Origin: Neopestalotiopsis rosae
Taxonomy: Eukaryota > Ascomycota > Sordariomycetes > Amphisphaeriales > Sporocadaceae
Assembly: GCA_023078685.1 (NCBI GenBank)
Contig: JALGAS010000001.1
Coordinates: forward strand, 5,766,001-5,830,000
Direction: 5' to 3'
Length of the DNA stretch: 64,000 nt
Part shown: positions 51,602 through 64,000 of the stretch, in pieces
Layout of the letters: every line of letters begins with the position of its first letter
Position numbering within the stretch: the stretch's first letter is position 1
The notes under the pieces: generated by a model
The model's database searches: none
Told to the model about the DNA's origin: nothing
Seen by the model: the letters and a program-made list of their open reading frames with translations, nothing else
Made by a program: the position numbers and the translations under genes

Positions 51602-53905
51602 GGCCTGCTGCGAGATTTCTCGAAATTATCCAGATGACGAGAATTATGGAACTTGCTATTGTACTGGTCAAAAGACAGGATCGGGGCCGTCTTGACCTTG
51701 AAGTCGAGGTCATTTGACCGCAGTACGCCCTCAGAGCCTTGCTGTGCCCCGCGCGCACCGCCCCAATCGTCATGTGTTTTCTCTTCCTTCCATTGGATCG
51801 CTCCTCCGGCGTTTACAGATTATTACAGATGTGGCATGTCCGTAGTGGAAGGGGTTGACACAGCTGTTCATAGCCACAGCTTATATTTGCCGTAGAGTCT
51901 AGACCATAGCCTTTCAGTCCTGGTCTGGAACCTCAACATAAGCAGAAAGAAAAGTACCAGAGCAACTATGATATCTTGTGCAAGCATCGTAGCCCAGAGA
52001 AAATTACCGCTTCAATGTAGAGCTAGAGTTTGCTATAGGTCAATAACTATAATTTCTTATGGTGCGCCATGATCTGCCTAAGGTTACGATATAGGCCATA
52101 CGTCCTTGTTACAGCCCCCTTCAAGCTACGCGCGGGGTATCAGTCAGGTCCTGAAAGTAAAGGGCTCCTCCGGCAATAAAGGACATCTTGACAATTTTGG
52201 GCGTAGCGCTACGTGACCAAAAATCGGGGACAGTTGAGACAGCTTTCTTTGCTTGCTCAAACATTGCTCATTAGAAGGAATAAAGAAGAGGAAGAGTCAA
52301 GTTCGCATTGCTCAATCCCAGTCACATTCACTTTGGATAGAAACAATATGCTGGTATCCCGAGATCATAACCATCCACAAAGTGATCGTATTTCCCAAAG
52401 TGCAAGAAAGAGCCAAGCTTTCACCATATTAGATAAGAGAATGAAACTCGATTTTGACATGTCGCAGGATAAGCCCGGCCGGGTTGTTCACTCTTCAAAT
52501 GGGGCCACGGCTCTCTTTTGCCTGCCTGCCCACTACACTACTCCTCCATGACACCTGAGACATAACCGCGTCGATCAGGGGGGTGACAGCTCGTGGTCGG
52601 GTCAGGAACAGCGAACACACAAACTGTTTTGATAGCTAAAGATTCATCTAATTATAGCAACAGACAAGTCGACACTGAGGAAAACAAAGTTCAAGCAACG
52701 TACAATTCAGAACAAGTTGGAGTAGCATGTGAGAACCATCATCTGTTAGATCAGATGAGTTTCGGCAGTAGGGCCGCAAATATTGGAGATGATCGTTTGT
52801 GATAATAAAGTTTTCCAGGATTCACCGTTTTATCTCTGCTACAGATTGCATACTCAAATGGCCATATATTAGGGTGACATTCGCCTACGTCCTACAACAC
52901 TCCTTCACTGCCCTGGTATCAGCTATCATATGATAGAACGAAATACCGACTATCTTTCAATTGCGAAGCCAGCCGTCTTTCCGATAAGATCTCAACAAGG
53001 CTAGGCCAGAAAAGAGATGGTATAATCGTCAATAATATCCTTCATGGAAATAGCTTCCCCCCCAAATTTCGGATTGGAGTGAGTCCTGTCTTGGGTGGGC
53101 GCACGAGCATTGGGTGTCGTGCGTGGGTGTGTGGGTGGGTGTGATGCCGCACCGCTGCAGCAGGGGTATTCATGTTTGTAAATCTGAGACATTTTGAACT
53201 GCTCCTTCGCCCACGCCAGATGTTTCCAGAAGCCTGATTCTGCTCACCACTCCTGCGAGATCCGATATATGCCAGAGGCGCTATGCTCGCAAAGCTGGAG
53301 CTTGCATCATGCCAAATATGTACCCTGCAGCCACGAGAGCATCCATATATGCGCGTTGCAGCTTTGATGGGGACAAGCACCCAACACCCCTTGCAAAACC
53401 CACCCACATCCATCTGTCTTCATGATGCCATACATGATGGTTCGTCTAGCTTCTCGCGTGGAGCGCTTGTCATATCTCGGCCTGGGGTTTCCCGAATAGT
53501 CCAACAAGAGGGCAACACATGGTGCGCCATTAGAGACAAGAGCCCCGGAAAGTAATGGGGATCGCATCATGTGTGGCCTTCCGGCTTTCCCATCATCCGA
53601 AAGTCAGCGCTCGGTTTTGGTGATTCATTTTATCTCTGAGAAGTAGTTCAAGCCCTGGACGGGACAGCGCGCAAACTTGGCCCGAAGCTCTTCCAGGCCG
53701 ACATGAAAGTAAGCGGTCGTATTGATAGTGGGGTTACCTGGGGTAGATGAAATCCCACGACCTGTCCTGAGAGCTTGACTGCCACAGAGCATCAATGGTC
53801 CCCAAGTCTCCTTATGCAAGTCATTTATGTCAAACCGAGCGAGCAGCCATTCAAAGCTTCCCATTCGTGATGCATATGGCTGCCCCGTTGGAGCTCTTGA
53901 TTGCA
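51602..53905. other. Intergenic stretch with no supported gene
   Basis: No gene can be supported; open frames are short and without domains. Confidence 0.4.
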
Positions 53906-55480
53906 TCATATTATACCGCCCGGTGGATCGTAGGTCATACCCCGTCCAGAATTCAGTCCAGCGCTGCCAGGTGTTTCCGCATCGGCAGGAGCCGTGTTGG
54001 TCTTGCGTAACATGAACATTGGCTTCTTGCCTTCCTTGTCCAATTGCTTGAATAGGATCAAAGGCTTCTCGTCCAGACCGAGACAGCGTTCTTGATCACC
54101 GTAGACAATGTATAATGCGTATTTGTCCCAAGGCTCGTTGATCTGATACTTCTTCAGAGCAGCCGGCAAAACCTTGTAGCAAGGATCATCCATGCTGACT
54201 CTGAACGATTTGAAGATTTCCACAGAAGCTGAGCTCGAGCCGGGGGTGTCGGGAGCAGGTGTTTGTAGACGTCGCGGGGGTGCTGGTTGTTTTGAGCCAT
54301 AGTGGTCGTTTTCGGAGAAGGTTGTGCGATTCGAGGGGGTCGGTTGGTCGGAACGATATGATCTGGAGCCAAGCGTACCACCTCCCATGGTTGGCGGTGA
54401 CGTGGGCGACGGCATGTTGGGAGAATAGCCAGGTGATGTGGCTGCGCCAGAACCGTTCATGGCGGCGAGATGTGACGAAGACATAACGGCCCTCTCAGCG
54501 GCACTCGCTGGGTCGAGGGTTTGTTCTACCGATGGGCGCTCATGAGTGACCTGCAGATGACTAGGCGACATATTCTTAGGTGTCGTTCCCAGAATCAGCT
54601 TCTTTGTCGAATACTGCCTCATCAAACTGGGCTGAGTCGAGGACGGTGTGGGCGCAGGCGGCGAGATGGTAGACGATTCATAAGAGTAGCCCTGGTTATC
54701 CCGGCTGTTCACGTTTGGCAGAGGCTGCTGTGCGTTTTTAGCGAGGCGCAAGGCTGGGAGCATGTCTTCCCTTAACCGTCTGTAATCTTCTGTTAATCGT
54801 TGCAAGTCTTGCTCGACCAGACTCATTCGCTCATCTCGCAGGCGCAGTTGCTCGACAAGGTTCTTGATGTCCTTTAGCGTGGCTGTCGCATACTGAGCCT
54901 CGGCATCGGCAGCTAAATATCAAATAGGCGTGTAAGCGCATGTTCTCCGTGAATGACTGCAGAAATCTGGAACACGTACACAGAGGCAAGTAGTGGTCGC
55001 TCTCGACTGGGACATCCTGTGCCTTTTTAACATCGTAGACGCTTTTTAAAATTGTCAGTCGGTGGCCGACACTAGCAATTCCCATTGATTTAAGGTCGTC
55101 ATGTAGAAGAGCTATCAAGGCCTCGCCGACAATCTCGTTTTCTGCAAGGTAAAATTAGACGCTGGGCTCACCACACGTTCCACGCGGAGCCATGACCAAC
55201 CTATGAAGCGATCCGAGTACTGCTGTAGTCCAATAGTAGCCACAAAGTCGGCGCACTCGTCGGCGGTCCATTCGGATATAATGGTCTCTGGTAACCTGTC
55301 GGCGCTACTGCGGTGGCCATAGGTAGTGGGAGTGTGTTCGGTCGAGGAGCGACCCTCTGAATCGGTAGGGGAGATTTCGGAGTCGGTAACAAGGACCGGA
55401 GAGCCGGTGTGAAGACTTCTCTCATACTCGTCGTCGGCGTCGGATTCCGCATAGGCGGTGCCCGAGTCGAAGCTCATCAT
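53906..55480 (-). CDS. ste50: Ste50-like MAPK adaptor with SAM and RA domains
   Basis: Exons 55480-55201, 55141-54980 and 54912-53906 (introns of 59 and 67 nt) give 482 residues. A SAM domain spans about residues 68-133 (ISEWTADECADFVATIGLQQ, then LLHDDLKSMGIASVGHRLTI). A coiled coil follows (DIKNLVEQLRLRDERMSLVE and onward). Then comes a long Ser/Pro-rich linker. A Ras-association domain lies near the C-terminus (SVEIFKSFRVSMDDPCYKVL; YALYIVYGDQERCLGLDEKP). This is the order in Ste50/Ste50p-type adaptors, which bind the MAPKKK Ste11 through SAM and Cdc42/Ras-type GTPases through RA. They act in pheromone, osmotic and filamentation cascades. The call is firm; the exact partners here are inferred. 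Confidence 0.85.
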
Positions 55481-58400
55481 GGTGAAGTGAGGTTGAGTGC
55501 CACGCGGCTATGTCACGCAATTCGAAACCTAATCGCTGATAGACCCCCAGAGGGTTGGCTGCGTGGGCGTCGTTTTCCTGCAAACCCAGATGACACTTTA
55601 CAGACCCAGATTTGTTGTTGTATATGTGGTCGATCAGTCGGTCAATCGCTTTTGGCGCGCGGGTGGTGGCTGATCGGGCTGCTGATCGGGCGTGTGCGCG
55701 GGCGGGCGGCTGGAGGAGGTAAAGAGGCAGCAAAGCTACGTTGTGAGATGAGGAGATGCCAGCCGGGCCGAGAGGAGAGGGGACCGGTTTGGAGGAGCTT
55801 GGCTGAGCTGAAGTGAGCTGAGCACCTTCGGCAGGGAGATGAGGACAAGACAAGGTGGACGTCGATCAACTTTTTTGTTTTGGCTGGCGAGAGAAACAAG
55901 AAGCGACTTTGTCGAATTGAGTGGCAGACAGACGCCGAACGCAAGACGATTGGCAAGGCAGAGCAATGAGCAACGCAAGTGTCTTGGGGATTTCTCGAAT
56001 CGCGTGGGATGATTTCCTAGTCGCCAGTCGCCCGGGCCAAGAGCCAATGGCCGTGGCCCGCCCAGGCCCGTCGTGCTTGTAGCCGCTGCTGGGCCCTCTG
56101 GGTCCCCTTGTGGCCTGTGGCCCTGCTTCCATTAGCGCAGCAGCACTGACGAGCACAGTGGAATAGTACAAAGTGTCTGACGGTATTTGATGCAAGGTCA
56201 CACACCACCAGCTTTTGGAAGCATTTCATGTGTGAGTATTCACTGCCAATGAATTTATGACTGTCGAACGAGTCTTTCGTGTTGAGGCTGCAGCTTACGC
56301 TTTGCGAGATCTCATCCTGAATTACGGTCAAATCAATTGAATCTCTGTCTCACTACCTCCCTTTGCTGTCCATTCACAAAATGCATAACCTAGACCCTTT
56401 GTTTGGGGATCTGTCGGTGCTCTGGAGAAGCTTCCATCAAGGCGACAAGCACAGCCACTCTCACTCTCCGTGGGCAGCACACCCAACTCCCGAATTTGGT
56501 CACGTACAACTTGAAGGAACAACAATTTGACATACTGTGTATCTGGGAACGGCGTTGCGGGTACCTACATTACTACTTGCCTTGCCCTTTCTAGGAGGCT
56601 GGAGGCAAGTGAAGTGGATTGATGATGTATCTATTCAGGTACATACCTACACTACACCTACCTAGTAGATAATGGAGCATCTCAGTGCTGTCTGTACGTA
56701 CTAGCATCGACCTGGACAATGTTGGATCGCTCAGGCTAATGTAGGCTCAGGGTTCGATCTCTCTGGGGTCCATGATTTCCATTCAGGCGTTTCTGCAGAG
56801 TTCAAACCACCACGTTAGACACTTTATTAGCCTGGCAGCCCTAGCGAACTTCAGAAGATCCAGTGGAAGCAAGAAGCCCCCGAGGCCCCTACCACCCCTG
56901 CAACGGGTGACCATCCTTGAACCGGGCACCTCAACCTGAACCTCTCGGTCCTCTCAAATCCATCCCTACAATCATGTACCGTCGACACTCTCCATGGATG
57001 GTCGTTTGAAGCTCCAGCCTTTTATGACCACTCACACTTTGCGTCCAAATCCGTTTCTGATCTCTGCACGAAAGCATAAGCCCAGTATCCCTGGTTGAGA
57101 AAGAGCGCAATGGCTGGCGGGTATTCGTTTCTTCTTTCAGAGTCGAAGCCCGATGCTATGCGCTCAATGGTGCATGGAGACCTCGCTCTCTTTGCCGGCA
57201 ATCAGATGAGAGAGAAATACACTGCGCAAGGTTACCTACTTAGCGAGAAAGCCTAGGTACGTAACCTAGGTGTAGTGCTGGACTTGGTCGACTTCATTGG
57301 CCATCGTCCAAAGCCCGCCAGCATGTCCAGCGCAGGATGTCCAGCCAGTAATGAGAACGCATCTCTTTTGCGCCATTCCGGGGCCAAAAATGTAACCTTC
57401 TGACGATTATTTCTTTGTCTTTGTGGTCAAAAACACGCAAGTCGCCGGGCCTGTTAGCCGACTCATTCGGCCATGCGAGATTCCTGCTCCATCTAATTAA
57501 TCAAGAGCACGAGCTGATGGACACTCTACGTTGCACTCAACTTGCGAAAATGGGGGCCCTCGCAGCTGCTATCGATCTTCTCACTCCACCAAGCTCCCGT
57601 TTTCGAGAAGAAATGCGACGTTATATACCGCTTATGGGATTACCATTCACCTTTACCTTCCCACAACCATTTCGTCTTACTCTTGGCAAATGCCCAATTT
57701 GGCATCAGAGGGCCTCGTGTTCTTCCAATCGACAAAAGACATGTACGATTCGGGGACCTGATTCGAAGTCCACGGACCAAAAGGAGTATGACAAGTCCCA
57801 TCCGATGCGTATATCGTCTTCTATCGTGTCGTGCGTCGTATTACGCAGCCAATGCTACGACATAGCTCGTTCAAACCAACCTCCATCGGCGGAACGATAC
57901 CGCATACCGTGATTGGACAAATGGAACTACCCATTGCTCCTTTGCAGGCTTCTGTATACATACATACATTGGGCTGTCTTGGTGTGTACTTTTGAGATCA
58001 GTTGAAACATCATGGCCGCGTCAAACTAGTGCCGTCGGCCGGGTTTCATCTTTCACCGGCTGCCCCCGTTGCTAAAACAGCATCACTATGAGGAGCACTG
58101 GACTCTTCTAGGCTGTCGATCATTGGCACAGAATCGAGCTACAAGACTCTTGTTCTCCAAGCAGTCCGCGATACCTACATCATACTTTCAAACTTGGGTA
58201 AGTCGGACACAAGTTGCCCACACTGGCCTGGCGCTAGAATCTTCTACGTGCCATACTCAACACAAACGGTTCAAGCTATCCACGAGCCATGGAATTGTAC
58301 ATACAAATCATGAACCCCGGATCGCTGGTAAGTGGGTTGTATCAACAAAACTCTTGCAGATCAAGAAGCTATGATGTTCGTTCGGGATTTGGAAGTGGAG

Positions 58401-60185
58401 CTGAAAGAAACATACTCTGTACATGTGCAATGAGTATATCGCCTATGAGGTCAGCGATCTCTTTGATGCATTCTATTACTCATCAGATGCCCCCAGAAAC
58501 GAATTGTTTCAAAATCAAGGCAAAAATTGTCATGCCAATAGTAAAGACAATATGTCGGATACGATGCAATGCCATATTCCAAGGATCCGTATATGTGCTG
58601 ATGGACGCCGCTTTTTCTCGAAAACTGACAGCAAGAGGCCCCCGTCGAACATCACCCAGTACAAGAAAGCTCTACTCCCTTTGATCCGGCAGTGGTGGGG
58701 GAGTATTCAACCTCTAACACGCCGGACGCCACTATAAACATAGCACCTGTAAGCGTGCCGTATCGTTGGGACAGAAGCAGTACTTTCTATACAATGGCTG
58801 ACCTAGCCTGCCGTAAACCCCACGGGCGAGTTCAGCATTGACAGTAACAACGTACATCCCGGACACTTCAACGATGCTCCGCCGAGAATACGGGACGGAG
58901 AACCCTGAGCTCCACTTCATCCGATATCTGGGGAAAAGCTCTTTTCTTCAAAGGATGAACCTCCAAAAGTAGTGGGGTGGCGCCGGGTCCCGGCCGGATC
59001 CCGACTCTTCGTTTGTTGCCGGGAATCCAAGCGCTGGCTGCCAAGCACGGAGCAGGTCGAGATTAACCGGACGAGGAAAGGTATGAAAGGGCCTCGCAAG
59101 CTGACACGGCCATCTGAAAGGTGCCAGATCTGTATTGATGCCTCTAATCTCATATGGAATTGTCCTATTCAAGGAATACGGGATTTTTATTCGTCCTGTT
59201 GATGTTAAATGGCAAACCTGAATCCGTAACATGAACATTGGCCCAAGCTGATACACCCCCTTCTCGCGTGAACTTCTTCTTATATACACCAAAGCCGCTG
59301 TCAACGTTTCGTGTTCCCCGTCGGAGGCTCTTTCTGATCTAGATGTTCTTCACACCCTGCGATGAACGGGCAATAGAAGCTCCCTTCTATGGCGCTACTT
59401 AAGCTCTAGATCTGCATTTCTTGGCTATGAACCAAGCTTATTGGCGGGTCGGAGTGTGCTGCACCAATCGGGTCTTTGCCATTTTCTCATGCAAAGACGA
59501 TGATTTTCATCCGCTCGTTTCTAGAACATTTCATACAGTATGAATTGGTACGCGACCATGGATGTCATCTTGGATAACATGAACATGGGTCTCCTAACAC
59601 ATATTCTATGATGGTGACGCTCCCAATATGCTTGCTAGTGGTTGTTACAAAATGAGTTGCTAATAGATGATTGATAGCTTTGCTTCGTCTTGATAACTGT
59701 CAACCTTGACTTGCGATATACTTGTGCTGTATCGGAGCTTCGTTGAGACACGACACCAAGCTGGGTGCAATACGCAACTATCATACACCGATTCACGTTA
59801 TAGATAGGCACTATCATTGGACGATCTTGCTCTGCCACATATATGGTTGAAAGCTGTGCCGCAGCAACTTCAGGAGGCAAAGTTATATAGGCATTGAAGT
59901 TAGATCTAAAAAGTTTCGTCATTCTAATGGACTGCTCCTTTTATCTTTAATTGTCTACTCTAATCTAAATCTAAGTTGCATATCGTCATAATCTGTCCAG
60001 TCTCACCAAAGCTCCCGCTAGTTAAGAAACCCATCAAAATCATAAGTCTAATATAAAGAAACCACAACAAATTGCTGCCCTTTTTGAATATCTGTTATCA
60101 AGCAAATTCTTCAATCCTGCAATTCCAATTGCCCGTTTCAAGCAGAAATTATCGCCTCTCATTTTCACAAAACGCAAAGACGGGC
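55481..60185. other. Long region without a supported gene
   Basis: I can support no gene in these 4.7 kb. The 55500-56000 part is the likely promoter/leader of the ste50-like gene. TAGGTA/ACCTAC words are frequent around 56570-57270. Frames at 57415-57912 and 58289-58737 have partly coding-like composition (EVSDLFDAFYYSS; MMFVRDLEVELKETYS) but switch frame without splice sites, which would fit a decayed gene. Confidence 0.4.
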
Positions 60186-62080
60186 CTACTGCACATGCTC
60201 CTTCTCCTCGGCCTTGGGAATCCGCACCAGCGTAGCCGTGATCACGGCCCCCGTCATGGCGCTGGCAAAGCCGAACCACCATATGGCGCGCATGCCGTCG
60301 AGGCCGATGGACCCGTCGGGAAGCTCGTCGACGCGGACGCCGATGCTGTCGCTGATGCTGGTGAAGATGGCGCTGGTCAGGTTCTGCACCGTGACCAGCA
60401 GGCTGCCCGCCGACCCCTGGTAGCTGCGCGGCACGGAGCTCGTGATGAAGATGGCCGCGGCCGCGAAGCTCATGTCGGGCCCCAGCGTCGCCAGCGCCAC
60501 GCCCGGCATGCTCAGGGCCAAGTACGTCGTCGAGGGTGTTTGGGGGAGGAAAAAGGCCGGGCCCAGGGCAAAGGCTACCATGGACGCGGACAGAATCCAG
60601 TGGCCGGGTAGAATGTGCAGGGTCTTAGATACGATAAACGTTGCTAGCACGCCCACGATGGCGTTGGGCAGAAAGTACAGCGCCGTCGTGAGTGGCGAGA
60701 CGTATTGGTACTTTTGCCAGAACTGAATGGCGTAAAATTGCCAAGCGCCGTCTGTTGAATCGCGGTTAGTCCCCATCGACACTCAAAAAATACATCTGAA
60801 TAAACATCAGCCAACTTACTAAATCCGCCAAAACCGAGAAAGTAGGCAACCATCAACGCAGAAAAGCCAGGAGTTTTCCAGAGCGCATTTGGGATCAAGG
60901 GCCTCTTGACTCTACTCTCCACCATGTAAAATGCCACAAACATGAGCACACCGGCAATAATCAAACTGTATGTGTATGGGTTCCACTTGGCCGAGCTGCC
61001 TTGCGTGAGGCCGAACAGAAGCAGGCCGCAGCCGACGGATGCCAGCAGCGCACCAAGGTAGTCGAATTCTCGAAGAGTAGGAGCGTCGGCATCAGCAGCA
61101 TCCTTGGCTGGGCTGAGTGCAGGAATCGTAAACTGCGCAGCGACCGCGCACAGAGCGAGGAACATGGAAGTACTGCCAAAGATCCACGGCAGGTGGGAAG
61201 CCAAGGCACCTCCCTGGATACAGCCGATCCAAAAGCCCAGCGGCGCTCCAGCTGCCATCAAGCTGAAAACCTGAGTCTTGCGGATACCTGGGTTATACAC
61301 ACGACCCAGAATACTCATCGAAGCCGAGACCAATACACCAACAGACAAACCGCCCATGGCGCGGGCAACAAAGAAGAGAATCTTGAGCTGCGGCTTGATG
61401 GCCGCGGCCGCAATGGCGTTCCACATGGCCTGCCAGACAAAAGCCCCGACCATGAGCGGTTTTGGCGGCGCCAGGTCGGCAAAGGAGCCAGAGATGATGA
61501 CGGACAGGCCGCTGGCCAGCAGCGAGGAGCCGACGAGCCAGGGGACCTGGGAGGCGGCGATGTCGAGGGCGTCGCGGAACTGCGACTGCGTCACCATGAC
61601 GTGGCCGAGGGTCAGGCTGAAGATGACCTGGCCGGCCGTGTTGACGAGGACGAAGATGGCCTCGGCGAAGAGGTTCTTGAGCTCAGGCGGGACGCCCTGG
61701 CGGTCGACGAAGCCGCCGTCCGCCGGGAGGCCGATATGCGCCTCGCGGCCCGCCTGGCTGCGGACGCGGCCTAGTTCCAAAATCTGCTCGCCGGCGGTGT
61801 TGGTGGAAATTTGCTGGAGTTCATGTTGTTCGTACGCCCGCGACTCGTTGAGCGCCGCCGCGAGGGCGTGGTGGTCAATCTCCTGCGTCTCCTTGCGGCC
61901 CAGCAGCGGATGCGGGGTGATGGCGCCCGACGGGAGACCGTTGGTCTCGATGCCCCAGGTAAAGGGAGTTTCCGTGCCCGAAGCTGGGCCGGGAGACTCT
62001 AGAGGAGACTCGAGGCCAAAAGGGCCGTGGTTTTCCTTGGTAGATGGGCGTGATGTCGCCATGGCGAGCGAATCTTTCAC
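60186..62080 (-). CDS. MFS transporter, DHA2 (drug:H+ antiporter) type
   Basis: Exons 62080-60820 and 60751-60186 (68-nt intron) give 608 residues. A second in-frame ATG (MATSRPS) at 62062 is an equally possible start. About 130 soluble N-terminal residues precede the membrane part, which has roughly 12-14 hydrophobic segments, for example VLVNTAGQVIFSLTLGHVMV, GSSLLASGLSVIISGSFADL and YLGALLASVGCGLLLFGLTQ. The loop after TM2-3 (GSFADLAPPKPLMVGAFVW) and the two-part organisation are those of DHA2 proteins, which usually export toxic compounds or siderophores. No secondary-metabolite enzymes are next to it, so the substrate is open. It is probably a plasma-membrane protein. Confidence 0.8.
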
Positions 62081-62797
62081 TGTATGTAACTACTATTATC
62101 TCGACAATTTACAATACAAATCTGGGGATTGGGGGGAATACCCATCTAAGCCCCGCGTTCTATGGTTCAAGTATGGATTCAAAATTGAATAAAAGGGCCG
62201 AAAAGACCTTTATATATATCAGAGCCCAATCTTGTGGCTGAGAAAATCATATATTGACCGCTTATCAGTTTATCCTACAGCTCACCTCACGAATCGCCTG
62301 AGGGTGGGTAAGAAGAAGTGGGCTCGTAACACCGAGGCCGGCGAAAATATTTCCAGTAGCATGACGCCATGGGGCGATTTGCCCTTTTGACAGTCAAACT
62401 TTGCCAGTCCAAGCTCATTTCCCGCGGCGAAAGAGAACTTGTCAGTGCGTAGTGGCATGGTAATATTAGATAAAAACTCTTCTTTTTTTCGTTGTATCTG
62501 TTTATAGGAAATTGTCGGCTATATTTCCCTGTTCGCTCTGGTGCGTTTCTTCTTATGACACCAATATCAGGTTTCCTCGCCTAGTCTCTTATCAATTAGC
62601 GGGGACCAATCAGAAACAAGATTATGCACCACAATATGGTATAGTCGGCAAATGACGATCACTTGGAGCACACGATCAAGTCAGATTGTAATCTAAACAC
62701 AATAGATATTTGCGATGAATGGAAAGTTTGCTTTAGTGCATCATTGAATGATCAGAGCTATCTAGCGTCTATTATGTTGCTCTATACCGTAGCATGA
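62081..62797. other. Intergenic region between MFS gene and trpC
   Basis: Promoter side of the MFS gene and 3' flank of trpC. Both genes are on the minus strand. No gene is seen here. Confidence 0.4.
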
Positions 62798-64000
62798 TTA
62801 CCGAATATCTTTTGCGGCTTTGACAAACTGACGTATCCGATCGAGGTTCTGAACCCCATCAACCTCGACTCCGCTGCTCGTATCAACGCCAATGACATGT
62901 GAAGCTTCTACACCCAGACTTGCGATTGTCTCGGCGACGTTTGTAGGATCCAGGCCGCCAGCCAGGATAACGCGCAGCTCGGAATCTTTTGCCAATTGCG
63001 CCTTGATATCAACAGAGTCCAACAGTTTACCCGAGCCAGAGCCCGAGTCCAGAAGTGGCACTGCATGGAAACCTCGAGCTCCTACTCCGGGCTCGCCTGG
63101 CAGGAACTTGCGGACGACAGGTACAGGTATCCGGTTGGCCCATTCGATAGGCTCATTTCCGTGGAGCTGCACAATGTCCAGATTATATCTCCTCTGAAGA
63201 TCAAGTACTTCTTCCAATGGTTGATTCATAAATACGCCTGCAATCAAAGGACGGGTCCGACCTGGAGCTGTGACTTTCTGAGCGGCTGCAGCAAAGAAGT
63301 CTGTCGCAACGTTTGTCGAACTTGTCTGTTCCGTGGACGAAGAAGGGCGTGAAAAGCCGTGCACAGCGTCGGAAATTGCTTTGGCTGCATCGTCACTGAC
63401 AGTTCGCTTTCGCCCGGGCACGAGAATCATGCCAATCAAATCTGCTCCAGCTTCAGCAGCTGCAAGGGCAGCCTCGGGCGTTCGGGTTCCACAGACCTTG
63501 ACGAGAAGAGGTTCGGACGGAGCCGATTTTGGCTCGACTTTTCCAGCGCATAGCTGCTGAATGAATTCTGACGCATCAGGTGCGCGCATGATAGCCTCGC
63601 CAACGAGTACTGCATTGACACCGTCCCTGTGATTGGCAACCACGTCTTCATGAGTGTTGATGCCGCTCAGTGCACAAATAACAGTCTCCTTTGGCACTAG
63701 GCTGCGCAATCTGCTGGTCGTGCCCAGATCGACCTCAAAAGACTCCAGGTTACGGTTGTTGACGCCAATGGCCTTGGAGCCAAGCTCGACCGCAATCTTC
63801 ATCTCTTCGGCGTTCTGCACCTCCACCAGTGGCTCCATGCCGAGCGACTGTGAGTATTTGTATAGTCTGGTCAGCAGCTCGACGTCCAACATCTTGACAA
63901 TAAGCAAGACGGTATCGGCACCAGCCAGGCGGGCCTCCAAGATCTGGTACTCCTCGAATACGAATTCCTTGCGCAGAATGGCCGGGCGGTTTGGCATGGC
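62798..64000 (-). CDS. trpC: Tryptophan biosynthesis trpC, IGPS-PRAI part (5' end off window)
   Basis: The frame runs off the right edge; about 399 residues are present. The first about 160 are the C-terminal part of indole-3-glycerol-phosphate synthase: [20 protein letters not shown], then [20 protein letters not shown] and ALSGI. The rest is phosphoribosylanthranilate isomerase: [18 protein letters not shown] with the catalytic-type Cys, [18 protein letters not shown] and [12 protein letters not shown] Ser/Thr-rich insert of about 30 residues sits in the PRAI domain. In fungi the two domains are fused to an N-terminal glutamine amidotransferase (anthranilate synthase component II), so that domain should lie beyond the window. 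It is a cytosolic enzyme of tryptophan synthesis. Confidence 0.93.
   Translation of the reverse strand, partial: AMPNRPAILRKEFVFEEYQILEARLAGADTVLLIVKMLDVELLTRLYKYSQSLGMEPLVEVQNAEEMKIAVELGSKAIGVNNRNLESFEVDLGTTSRLRSLVPKETVICALSGINTHEDVVANHRDGVNAVLVGEAIMRAPDASEFIQQLCAGKVEPKSAPSEPLLVKVCGTRTPEAALAAAEAGADLIGMILVPGRKRTVSDDAAKAISDAVHGFSRPSSSTEQTSSTNVATDFFAAAAQKVTAPGRTRPLIAGVFMNQPLEEVLDLQRRYNLDIVQLHGNEPIEWANRIPVPVVRKFLPGEPGVGARGFHAVPLLDSGSGSGKLLDSVDIKAQLAKDSELRVILAGGLDPTNVAETIASLGVEASHVIGVDTSSGVEVDGVQNLDRIRQFVKAAKDIR

Noticed and set aside
57415..58740. Gene between ste50 and the MFS transporter.
   Set aside because: Open frames are short, change frame without splice sites and show no domain; a decayed gene cannot be excluded.
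60186..64000. Secondary-metabolite cluster around the MFS gene.
   Set aside because: The neighbour is trpC (primary metabolism) and no synthase, P450 or pathway regulator is present.

Overview
The window is nuclear DNA of a filamentous ascomycete (Pezizomycotina), most likely a Sordariomycete. The evidence is the many short GT-AG introns (about 45-80 nt) with CTAAT/CTGAC-like branch sites, fungal-only families (a Ste50 adaptor, a PigL_N/ankyrin-type protein, a DUF3716-like Cys domain) and a fused IGPS-PRAI (trpC) gene. No species call is possible from the sequence alone.

There are two different halves. From the left edge to about 37.3 kb, after the 3' end of a glucoamylase gene, lies an accessory-looking block. 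It has AT-rich spacers, tandem repeats, a broken Copia retroelement and a broken zinc-finger gene. Between these sit a dozen orphan genes, mostly GC-rich and with few or short introns. The recognisable ones look nuclear or nucleic-acid-related: two paralogous proteins that join C2H2-like fingers to an I-PpoI-type His-Me finger nuclease core (12.7-14.2 kb and 35.6-37.3 kb); a 1,472-residue protein with serial C2H2 fingers and a C-terminal Ulp1-type cysteine protease domain (22.2-26.6 kb); and two genes with CxxC...CxxC clusters, one interrupted by an in-frame TAG. The rest are acidic, Lys/Gly-rich or coiled-coil proteins. A 16-bp palindrome (GTGTGCTTGGGCACAC) occurs three times; two copies in opposite orientation bracket the 25 kb that holds both nuclease paralogs.

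From about 39 kb to the right edge the content is ordinary euchromatin. It holds a four-TM membrane protein, a steroid-reductase-like membrane protein with eight SGAEQDR repeats, a Ras-family GTPase without a CAAX box, a secreted aspartic-protease-like protein, a PigL_N/ankyrin gene, a Ste50-like SAM-RA adaptor of the MAP-kinase cascades, a DHA2-type MFS transporter, and the 3' part of trpC, cut by the window edge. These genes are not operonic; Ras and Ste50 point to signalling and trpC to primary metabolism.

Exon models were built by hand from splice consensus and reading-frame closure. They are internally consistent in phase, but no transcript evidence was available.
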